Assembly (NCBI GenBank): GCA_013397115.1
Contig: VWZW01007674.1
Span: forward strand, 1,443,934-1,507,933
Source: Edolisoma coerulescens
Taxonomy: Eukaryota > Chordata > Aves > Passeriformes > Campephagidae
Direction of reading: 5' to 3'
Length of the DNA: 64,000 bases
Positions 1 through 12,100 of the stretch are shown here, piece by piece (positions within the stretch are counted from its first letter, which is position 1; every line of letters starts with the position of its first letter). The notes under the pieces were generated by a model, which saw only the letters and a program-made list of their open reading frames with translations, was not told the DNA's origin and did no database searches. Position numbers and translations under genes: made by a program.

Positions 1-102
1 GCAGTGTCTAATAACATAGATGCAGCTACAGACAGTAGCTGCACATCTGGTACTGAACAGAATGACAGCCAAGGAATTGGAAAGAAGCGAAGAGCAACTG
101 GA
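1..102 (+). CDS. ZNF106: ZNF106 exon (partial at left edge)
   Basis: Open in frame 1 from the window edge to a gtaagt donor at 103. It encodes a Ser/Thr/Asn-rich tail ending in GIGKKRRATG. Whether the exon begins before base 1 cannot be seen. Confidence 0.85.
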
Positions 103-3100
103 GTAAGTGTGCAGTTCTGTCCAGCTTTGGTGTGCCGCAAAAGTTCTTTCCCTGTCAATGGTCATTCAGCTTTGGAATGACCTGTGCAAGGAGGATTTTC
201 CCCATCTGATTGTCTTGTACATTGATAACATCAAATTCATTTACTTGTTTGATTTAATTTTCTTTAAGAATCTTTTCCATTTCTTAGTGCAGGACTTCAG
301 TGCTTTCATAGTGCAGGACTTCTGATAATTTTTTGTAATTAGTAGGAATGACAAATGCTCTTTATTTGATTTGGCATACTATGTTGGTAAACAAGAGCTG
401 TTAAAATATTTCTGTGGAAGCACTTGGTTTTGTAGCAAGAATCTCGGTGTTTCACAACACAATTTAAATGGAAGCTAGCCTATAGTAGAAATTTGTTTTC
501 CTTAGATGTTCCTGGTTTTATGGTTAAGCAAGGAAATACAATTTTACAAAATTATGTACCTAAAATGATATCCTTAAATCTGAATTCGTTTCACAGTCTG
601 GTCTTAGACCTTTATCCAAAGGTTAAAAAAAATCTGTTTGATCAATTTCAAAAATGGTTTTGCAGAAAGCAGTAATTTTAATTCCTCACTTTTTAATCCT
701 GTGCACCTTCTACTACAACTGTAGAGCAGAAACTCTGGCTCAAGTGTGGTCTTAAACATCTGAGCAAGAAGAAGGCTGCTGGCTTATTTAATATTTCTTC
801 CTAGTTGAGATAAAAACATGGCACTCTGTTGTCCTCCCTCTTTTAAGAGCAGAGCAAAGGATGAGTTATACAAGAATGTGCAAAAAAATTGGGTGTTCTT
901 CTATGTGTACAGCTAATGGTTGAAAAGACAATGGATGTTCGACTTCTTGATTTAGGCAAAATTGTTCTTGTTACTTGTTAATAGATGATTTTACTTGCAG
1001 GAGGGATCTTCTCCTGAAATCCCTAGTCTAGAAAGAAAGAATAAGAGAAGAAAAATCAAAGGTAAAAAAGGTGAGTGAATATCGTATATGTGTACATCTG
1101 GTGTAACAGCCGGTAGTATTTTGACTTGGCTGGAGTAGTAGTTCCTTAATGTTACTTTGTTGCCTCTTGAGCTTTTACTGAAGTTTGTAGTGTGGACTGC
1201 TTGCAAATCTGCAACACATTCTTCTCTGAAGACTTCTATCTTAATTTGTCATAAGTTATTCCTAAGAGAAGGGTATGTGTACCCTTTCTGCCTGCAGTTC
1301 ATATTCCTGATTGTACAGATGGGACCTTTGCTTTCCCCTGTGCAGGGTAGTGAGGTTTGTTGCCTCTTTGGTTGGAAGTTCTTAAGGGAGAAGTCCCCAT
1401 CTAACTCCCTTCTAATTAGCCATGCAGCTATCCCTTTCTCATTCTGGGTGGTCTCACCAGAAAATTTGTACTCTGCATAATTTTGTCTGTGTTCTGTTTT
1501 TGACATATCTGGCAATACTTTTTATTTTTTTACTGTCCTTAGTGGAAATGAGTGTGGAATGCCTTGCTCCTTTCTGGTCTGGACCAAAGACAGCTATGAT
1601 TCTGGCATTAGACAGATCTTTCTCAAACATGCCTAAAACATTCTCATCACCATGTCTCAAAATGAACAATCCATGTTCTAGGCGGAATATTTTCTGTGGT
1701 AACTCAACTTTTGCTAGGAGCTTTCGTCTCCAGAAGATGGCTTTCAAATGTACCATTTATCTATTTTTCATTATTTATTTGTATTAAGATTTGTTTGTAA
1801 TGCAGGGCAATAATATGAATCTTCTGTGGGAGTGAATATTTCACTACTTGAAAAGGTGAGGGGTTTTACTAGCCTCTGTCTTCAATGATCAGTGTCTGTT
1901 ATAGAGACTAATAACACACTTTACTTAATAAAATCTCTTTCCCATTACTTTGCTTTAACATGATTGTTATTGTAGTAAATCTGCTAAAGGAAACTATAAC
2001 CTGAATGCAGTTAAGCAGTGCCCAAATGGAAATTTAATTTGTTTGGAGAATCTCTTTAATGCCAGAAGTCTTTAGGAGGGATAGTAGGATCTTTTACTGA
2101 GTACAGTGGTCAGAGACTCTTTCTCAAGAGATTGCAAACACCAGTCTCATGGCCCAAAATGATCTTGAGTAGTAAACTATTTTTTTATCATTGGGTTCTT
2201 TTTCTCCTAAACAGCTTTTCCTTGGCTTTTGTATTCACTGAATAATTTAGATCTTGTTTAGCTTAAATTTGTCTTTGCCTTTTTGATCACATTAATGGCA
2301 GGTGTGTATTTGTACTTCTTGTACGCATGTACTTCAAGAACAGATCTTTGTGGAAAAGAATTACTTCATTTGTTTAAACTAAATCAGTGCTGGAAAAGCT
2401 GTGATGGAATTAATTACTAGAGTCAAGGCTGAGATTCCTTAAAGAGGAATACTTGACTTTGCCCTTCTTCCATGTAGATGTGGCTAGTCCTGTGCGTAAA
2501 TACTCCTTTTCAGCTTGTATAATTATCAATGCTTGAATGCTTGGCCTAGTTAATGTGACTATTCCATGCTGAGGTGGTATTATTTATTTTGATATCACAA
2601 GTAATGTATCTTAATGTATTGTTCAGTGCAATTAGACTCTACATTTTGTTTCTTTTTCAGAACGTTCTCAGGTAGACCAATTGTTGGCTATTTCTCTGAG
2701 GGAAGAAGAGTTAAGCAAGTCTCTGCAGAGTGTGGACAGCAACCTCTTGCAGGCAAGGGCTGCCCTGCAGGCTGCCTATGTTGAGGTTCAACGGTTCCTT
2801 GTGTTAAAGCAACAGGTAACAGTGGACTTTGGAAACTGTCTGAACTAGAAGTTAGCAGCATGAAGAACTGTTAAATCAGTGAGACTGATATAAGCCACAA
2901 TCTGTTTTGCAGATAACCATGGAAATGAGTACACTAAGAAGTCAGAGAATCCATGTCTTGCAGGGGCTGCAAGGTACAGGATACCATAGAACTACAACAC
3001 TCATATTCTTTGAACTCAGAATCTTTTAAAAACTGCATTTAACTTGAATCCACTCATTTAAGCTGCAATAAAATTGTAGACCTTTCTAAATGAGGCTTTT

Positions 3101-6100
3101 ATTGTCAAGTGTGAACTGTCAGTTTTGATAGTTCCCTCTAGTGGCTTTTTTTCAAATTTTTCTTTTCCTTGACTGTGTGTCCACAAAAAATGAGCTCTTG
3201 GCACCACTAAATTTTATGGTAAAATATAAATATTTTTGTTCTATTATTTATTTGTTTGTTTAATGTATCTCCTCTTTTGCCATTAGAAACATATGAACCT
3301 TCTGAACTCTCAGAGCAACTTTCCTGCAGTGTCCTAACTGAGAGACGAAACAGCAAATCTCAAATGGCAGCTGACTTAATTCCTTCAGGCTCTCTCCTGC
3401 CCCTTTTGGACACGTTGTCTTCTTCTCTACCTCCACGAGGAGCTTCTGTTCCCATAAACATGCCATCACCATTCCAGTCTTCTGGCAGTACACCTTCCAA
3501 TACTCCTGACTCCTCCGTGCAAGTTAAACGAGAACCTGTGTCTCCAAAAGACAGAGAACAAAATGTGAATTCTGTACTCCAGAGCTCTCCGTGTGCTCCA
3601 CAAACAGAAGAGGTGGAGCAGAATGATGGTATTTGTAGCTTCACTTTGTTTTAAGATAATTAGCTTTAAGAAAATGAGGAAATAATTTTTTTCCCAAAAG
3701 AATGTAAATTGTGTCTCAGCCTGCAGTCTGTCAGGCAGGGGTGAACTCTCATTAACTTGTATAGGACTTTCTAGTTTTGCTTTGAAAATAGAACAAATGT
3801 GAGTTTGAAGCTTACATCCTCTTGGAATAACTTAGTTAACTAAAAAAATCCAAAAGCACCACAACCCAGAAGACCTGCAAATCTCCTCTGTAATTTTTGT
3901 CCTCTACTCTGCATCATTTACTGAGCATTGGTAGCAAAAAATCTGCCTACAAAGGAAAAATGCGTGCCTGAAAATATTTTTTAAAAAATTTATGACCAGC
4001 TACGTTGAGATTATTCTGTGTTCTTCTTGGGGTCTGCTGGATAAGCACAAAGAGTATAATTTATAATATTAGAAGTAATAATCCATCTTCTCCTAATTGG
4101 ATTTTAGGCACTGTTCCCTCATGTGAGGAGTGTGGGAGGGCTAGCAATGAAGGTAGGTGTTTACTTTTATCTGGAGGAGAAACTGCTGAATTAATTGAAC
4201 TACTAATTGGAGAGCTCCTGCCTCAACAATGTGAGATCTTAATGACTACAGCTGAAATAGCTAACTCTTTATTTAGACCCTATTAAAGTTTAAACCCTAT
4301 AAAACTTGTGTGCTGTAGTCTGTGGCCAAAGGCTTAAATGCTGTTGGTAGTTTCCACTGCAACTTGCTACTATGACTGAATGTAAAAACTGCAGATTGAA
4401 CGCTTAATCATCCCTTACTTTCTTAAGAGCCTGTGAAGTCAAGCAGGGTGACTCTAATGACAGTTGTTTGTCTGCCAGAACAATTTCATTTACCCAAACC
4501 TTTAACTTAGATAATTTGAGAAAAACATTTGTAAGATTGATCCTTGTTAAAGATAGCCAACACAATTTTTTTCTCCTCCAACTGAAGTGGAAAATACTAT
4601 TGGAAAAAGCCATGTTCTACCTTTCTAAGCATTTTTCTTTTCAAGCATGAGATGAATGTTGGCTGAATTGAAGTTTAGACTTCTTTAATTACAAGATTTT
4701 GATTTTTTCTTTCCTTTTTTCAGTTTGCTTCGTATGTAGAATTACATAAGTGGTGTTTTCTGTGCTTTTTTTTAGTCACCATTGCATTTCCTTTATTCCA
4801 CTCTGTTAGAATACATTAATGTAGTATTGTGAGTTTTGCTTCATCTCATTTTGGTGGATTTGACAAGGAATGTGAAGCTCTTGGGGTATTCACTAAAGTA
4901 AATGTGGGGCAGGGGAAGAATCAGCTTTTGTGTTTGTTTGCATTTTTAAGACTCAACTTTTAGGAAGCCTTTCCTTTGCTTTCCTGTTTTTATTGGCATA
5001 TGCCATACTGTTATGCTTAAACATCAGTGAAATTTTTATTTTTATTTGGATCAGTGTCATTTTTATTCTCAGTTTTCCAATTCTAAGGAAAGATTTAGTG
5101 ATCACTAGCTGCAGTGGCATGAAGTGTCTTGCTTGCAGAATCTTGAGACTTCACAACAGAGAAGTTGAAGAGGTTTTTTATTTTTTTCTTATGAAGGTGA
5201 ACCTTCAGGGTATAGCTACATGTATTACTTAAATAATGACTTTAGAAAGCTCTTAATCACATTAGTGTATTTTTCCGTTTCCTACGAACTTATTTTTGAC
5301 ATATTAAAAGCAAGAATATTCTTTTTATGTTCATTTGTCGAATTACCATCATTTTGGTATTGATGAACTTCTATATGTGCTACATTTAAAATGAGTTTGC
5401 CATCAGATAAATTTAGTAATTTGGGGGGAAATAAGCATTTACCTTCAGGTAAATTCTGTAATTTGAGGAAGAGGAATTCTCTCTGAGGCATACTGTTTAC
5501 TTTTTGGGGTTGCAAATTTAGCTTGTCAGCTTCCTTAGGAGGTTAGCTCAGCCGTTCTTTGAGGGAGCTGATTGCATTTGGTTTCCCCTAAATGACAGAA
5601 GTGTGTCCCGCCTGTGGAACTGAGTGATTCTGTTTTCTTGCATTGCCATGGTGATTTCTGGCTTCTTTTTCTAGCACCCTCAGCACTCCAAGTGCTGAGA
5701 ACTAGTAACTTCTGGGTTTAGAAGTTCAATCGTAAATTGCTGGTTACTATTATTTTCCTGTTATGAAGTGACCAAGTTACTTCCTTCCCCTTTCTAGTGG
5801 AAAATGAGTGACACATGATATTAGAGGCGTATTCAGAATTTAAGGTTTTGTGTGCCTTCTTCCCAGTATAATTCAACACCGTAACTTGTTCAAACTTCAT
5901 CTAAGCATTCATTTCTTCCATTCAGAGGGTTTTTTATCAGAATTTGCAGTTGTGCATGACAGTTACATGTCCAGGGAAAAACATCTTTCCATTGATTTAC
6001 TTTAAATGCAACATATCCTGTGCTGTCAGCAAGTTCTAGTTTTATCTTGGAATTCCCCATCTGAGGAAGGTGTGGGTGAGATGTTCTCATTGTAGTTCTT

Positions 6101-9100
6101 TCTAGTTGGATGTGTAATTCCAAAGTGTCAAATTTGTCCTCTGATGTGTAATGTGGTTCTGGCCAAGCATTACTGTAGGTTTAATTTGCTGGCTTCTGAG
6201 AGGCTGGAAGAGGGAAGTGTTTCAAATACTGCCAGCTTGCCATTTGCATTGAGTGATCTCACGCCAGAAATGCAGTGAACTTGAAACATCCTGTTCTGGA
6301 CTGTAGTTATTGCAAGTGCAACTGGGGAATTTTAGGGTGTGGGAACCAGCTGTGAGATGCTGCCCTTAGTCTATCTCAGCTGAGAGGTTGGATCATTTTG
6401 TTCATATTAATTAAATCAAAATTAAATGACAGGGGGAGTGTGTTTACCCTGTTGCATAGTCCACACTAAACTAACTAACTAAAGCCTACCCTCATGGTTT
6501 ACATTGCTGCTGTTCCCAGGATAAAGGTACAGGGCTGCAGAGTGGGTTGTGCTTGACTATCTACCTTGAATTAGGTCTGAGTAACTTGGTAGAAATAACT
6601 GTATATAATAGCTGTAATAATTCAGATGGGTTAAGCACAAGGTTTTCAAACTGTGTCACTGAACAGCTGAGTCGTACTTGGCATGCATTGATTAATATAA
6701 TTTCTACAGCAGTTGTGACAGCTGGTAAGGGAGCACACAGAGAGGGGTGGTAGCATCTTAAGTCAACAATGTAGGGTTCACCAAAGATTGTCAGAACTTT
6801 AAAAGCATATAGCCAGCCAGCAGCTTGAATGATGTGCCCCATCTTTTTATTTCTATGTACATAGATAAACATTTTATTCCCCAGTTATGTTTTTTAAAGG
6901 CTGGATAGCTGACTGAAATAGCAGGTCTGCATGTGCACATAGTTTTCAACATGTAGGAATATGTACTTTACGTGCACAATTGAGTGTAAACAGAAAATAC
7001 AGGGAGAGACACTTTGCGTAAATAGTTATTGCTGTACAGATTGAATGTAACACTAGTCTGTTTTCTTTAGAAGAGACCAACCAGGAAACTTCAGTATATC
7101 CAGTTATCACTGCAGCCATATCCCTATCACAGCTGGCAGCTTGTTTCCAACACACTAATCAAGATGTCCACAAGCCTGCTGCAGACAAGGGACAGTCTGG
7201 ACTTCCTGAGAGCACTTCATCTCATTCAATGTCTGTTTTCAGCAAGAGAGAAGCAAATGATACAGTTGCTGAAAGATTTTTACTGGATCAGTGTAGCACT
7301 TCTCTTTCGAAGCATTCGATCCTTCTAGAAATGCCAGTGGATAAAACCCCCAAATTGTCAGCAGAACCATCTGAGCAACACTTGGCAATCGCTGCAGTCC
7401 CAGCAGAGAAGGGGAATAGAAGGAGGAGAAGGTTAAGGAAGAAGAAGACGCTGAGGGCAGCCCATGTGCCAGACAACAGTGATACAGAGCAGGATATGGT
7501 TGACTCCAAGCCTGTCCGGAAAGTCAAGGGTGGAAAGGTTCCTAAAGGAGAAAAAGTTTCTACATCCACTCCTCCAAGAGAGGAGAGTGGAGTTCCTGCT
7601 CACTCAGCAGGAAACAAAGACGAGAATGATAGCGATGCTTCTCTGGAACTAGTGGAAGTTTCAGCACCTCAGTGTGAGGTAGTTGATGTTGGTTCATCAG
7701 AGTCAGGAGATGAGAAACCAGACAGTCCATCAAAGAGGGATTCATACAACTCTGTGGATCAAGCAGTCCTAGAGGCATCCTGCTCTGGTTATGATGAAGT
7801 GAGCTCCACCAGTGAGATTGGCACAAATTGCAGGAATGATGGGAAAAGAAGGTGAGATTATTGTAGACCTCTCAAAAGTAAAATTATTAGTATTATATAG
7901 TATTCATAAGAGGCCTCTCTTTTTTTCTTTTTTTTTTTTTCTTTCCATTCAGAAAGTCTTACATCAGTGACTTCAGAAGTGAAATAAAAAGGAAAATAAA
8001 AACTGGCTTGGCTTTTTTGGTCAACAAATGAATATATCTTGCTACCTACTAATTTCTCTTAATACAAGAAGAGGACTGCCCAGTTTGGTTTTGAGCTTTT
8101 CTGTCACAGCATATTTTCTACTAAGTGTAGAGTCTTGTGTTTTGGAGTATTACTTACCCCAGTATTTTGTCTGAAAATTAACATGCAAAGTCCAATCTCA
8201 CTGCTGTTTATTTTTGTGTTACAGTGTGGCTGAGACGCAGACTTCCATATCATCCATAAGAGGATCAAAGAACTCCTCAGGTTTATCTTTTAAGCTTTCC
8301 TTCTGATGCTTTGTATGTAATATCTTGCAGGACTTTGAATTAAGTCTTGATCAACCTGCTTCCAATTCCATAGAGCAGTTTTACCCTGAAGATAAAAGCT
8401 TGCACTCAAAACTGAAGTGGGAAGTGACGTGTACTCACATCATCTTACATTGAACGCTTTGTGTCTTGACTCCTCCACATCTCCCTGCCCCTCCCACGTG
8501 AACACTATTGCTCTACAGTCTTTGTAGAGCTCTATGACAAACAATAATACAATCTCTTTTAAGTTTTAAAGATATTTCTGGACTTAGTGTTATATGAAGG
8601 TCTTTTTAACACTTCATATTGCCCTTTGTCACATTCACCGTCCCGCTGGAATCCACAATGAAATTTGACTTAAAGGTGCTGAGCCCATGAAATAGTTCTG
8701 CTGGTTGGCAGTACAAACCACAGCAGGGTGTTTTCTTGACTGTGTTCCCATAGTCAAAAGTACACATGTCTCTGTCCTACAGAAGTGTCTTCAGAGCCAG
8801 GTGAGGATGAAGAACCTACAGAGGGAACCTTTGAGGGACACTTGGCTGCAGTGAATGCTATTCAGATTTTTGGGAATTTGTTGTATACCTGCTCAGCAGA
8901 CAAAACAGTTTGTGCCTACAATCTCGTTGTAAGTAAGGTTGTGGGAGTGGTGTTACATTAATTGCAATCACAAGGTTGTCTTCTGTAATGCCTTACTGTG
9001 TAATAAAGGAAGCAGCTGCTTTTTCAAGCACCTCATTTATTTTATACTATTCCTCTCTTCAAACCTCTCTTCTCTACCTCCCCAACCCCTTCTCCCTATG

Positions 9101-12100
9101 AGAGGGACAAAGGGAGGTAGATTGCCACATGTATCCTGATTTTTTTTAGCTGTCCTGCCCTGTTCTGTTAGGTGCATATCCCAAGAGGTGTTACGGGCCT
9201 TTATGCTGACAGACTCTATGCTTTCCTTTTTAGAGCAGGAAGTGTGTGGCCATCTTTGAAGGACATACTTCAAAAGTGAACTGCCTTCTGGTCACTCAGA
9301 CGAATGGGAAGAATGCTGCACTCTACACTGGCTCAAGTGACCACACTATCAACTGTTACAATATCAAGGTACTCAAACTCTGTGTTGATTTGCATATGCT
9401 GCATTTTTATGCAAGTGTTTCTTTACAAATATAACTTTTAAAAGCCTTTTAAACCCATATGATCTGGACATGAACACCACTTCATACCTCATTAGAGTAG
9501 AGCACAGAAAAACAAAACCCACAAACAAATATCGAACCGTTAACTGATTTACTAATCAGATGATAGCTTGTCAGTAGAGTTTTTGCCAGAACAGCATGGC
9601 ATGATCCCAAATGTTGGGAGCACCAAAGTGCAGGATAGTTGTTTGGCTGTGACTCTTAATTGTCTTCCTGTATTTGTAACTTCATTGCTTGTGGGAGGCA
9701 CTGCTTGCTCTCTGCTCTATCTGTAGAGCAGCCATAGAGAGAACAGGTATCTGTTATGCAGAGGGCAGGTGAAAGAGCAGACTGAGGCTTTCTGAAGCTG
9801 AATATTTGAAGGACTAGAAAGCAAATATTTGCTTCAGGGAGCAGACTGCCAGAGGTTTTAAACCCTTAAGTTCCCTGTGGGGAACTTAATGGGGAATCCT
9901 CAACCTCAGCTGTGTAACAGATGGTTTTCATGTGTGTATGTATATATATAGTCAGTAGTTTAAATTTCTGTACACATTAGGGGTTGTGACTAGAATGAAG
10001 TGTTTAGGGTTAGAAGTGGTTGCTGAAGTTCAGTCAGGCCTTAGAGGTGGTCCTGGTTAAAATGAGGATCAAACTGCCATGTGACACCAGACTTCCACAT
10101 GTTTTTCTCCAGTTCTGTTGGTTTAAAAAGTGAAAATCATCACTCATTTCAGGCTTTTTTCCTTGAAATGTTTTCAGTTAATGAAATCTTTAAGTACTTC
10201 TTTCCATTGCTAGACCAAAGAGCGCATGGAACAGTTTAAATTGGAAGATCGAGTGCTCTGTTTACACAGTAGATGGCGGATCCTTTATGCAGGTCTTTCA
10301 AATGGCACTGTGGTTACTTTCAGCGTAAAGGTTAGTTTGTTTAAATATTGGCACCTGAAAGCCTACTGTGATGCCGTTTCTCTCCTCTTTGTGTTTCTTC
10401 CATTCTTTATCTACAATAGTAAATGTATTTGTAGTGAAAGTATTTTGGTATAAATGTCACTGTTGGCCTCTTTTGGTTGTTTATTTTGTCCATGCATGAA
10501 GCTGTCCCATCTCCCTGTCTCTTTGTTTAACCTTTCTTTTAGGTGCTGTATTGTTATGTTTTTCCTTAAGGTTCCTCCTGGTCTGCATAACATAAGGAGT
10601 TATTTCCTTGATTTGGAAACTTAATTGTTAGGACGCAATTCTCACCACTGCTATTTTGTGTGTTACTAAACTGAAATCAGTTGCTGTAACAAGCACAACA
10701 CAAAAGGGACTCAATGGTCAGTCAGTGTCATAGCAAAATTTTAATTCTTAAATACCATTTCTTTCTTCCCCCACCAGAATAATAAACAGCTTGATACCTT
10801 TGAGTGCCATGGCCCTAGAGCAGTGAGCTGTTTAGCCACAGCTCAGGAAGGAGCACGCAAGTTGTTGGTAGTGGGCTCCTATGACTGCACCATCAGCGTG
10901 CGAGACGCGCGGAACGGGCTGCTTCTCAGAACCCTGGAAGGTCACAGCAAGACTATTCTCTGCATGAAGGCAAGTGTCTCTGAAAATACATTTTGGACAA
11001 AGAACGCTTAAAATGATGAGCAGATTGTGATAGGAAATAGAGGATTTCACTATTTTAAATTATAAAAACTGAGCAATTTGGTAGGGAAATTGTCTCTTGT
11101 TTGGCTGTCATATCTCATGTCCCCAGCTGCCACATCTATGTCTGTGTTTTGAACACTTCAGGAACAGTGATTCCATCACTTCCTTGGGCAGCCTGTTCCA
11201 ATGCCTGATCATCCTTTCAGTGAAGAACTTTTTCTTAGTATCCTTTCTAAACTTCCTCTGGTGCAACTTGAGGCTGTTTCCTCTTGTCCTGTCACTTGTT
11301 AGGGGTTTTGGAGCATTATTTTTCTTACGTGAGCAGCATATAAGTATGCAGCACGTCCAGAATTCCCAGGAAACATTGGGCTTTACTGTGCTCGTGCAGA
11401 GCAGCATTCTGCATTCAGTTTGCTTGGTCCCTGATTTGCTGCTGAGCTGTCTGTGAGAATAATCCATAGGTAGGATGAGTTAGACTGGTGGGCTGCAAGA
11501 GCTTCTTATGTCAGTTGTGAAGTGTCAAAAATCATTGTAATACATTTTCTAGCTCTTATGTGAAGAACTCAGTGCATGCTTTTTCCTTCATACTCTTGAT
11601 TGATTTTAAGGCTCTCAAATTTAGGAAATATTACAGTACAACTTCAAACTGAACAGTGTCTTAATATTTTGCTTGCCTATTTCCATATCTGTTACAAAAT
11701 ATAATTTTTTTTTTTTGTAAGGTTGTGAATGATCTGGTATTCAGTGGCTCCAGTGATCAGTCTGTCCATGCCCACAACATTCATGTAAGTCTCCTGTAGA
11801 AAGATAGAATGACTTTTGCTATTAAGGCACTGAATTCCTATGCTATAAAGTCAGTATTTCCAGAATATTTGACTGACTGCTGGGGCAGATTGCTTCCAGA
11901 AAAGGAAGTCTCATGATTTTGTGAATGTGACTATGCACTATAGGTAACTCTGGAGGCATGAAGAGGCTACATAAACGGGCTGACTCTTGTCACATGATAG
12001 GCAATGCCTTTTTATCTGGGCATCTTGCTTTTGCAAATATTACTACAAAAATATAGAAGGGTTTCAGAGAAAAGCCATATGAGATATTCTGGTGGGGAAA

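Noticed and set aside
11108..11467. 119-codon open frames on both strands
   Set aside because: The minus frame is CR1 ORF2 remnant; the plus frame is its shadow.
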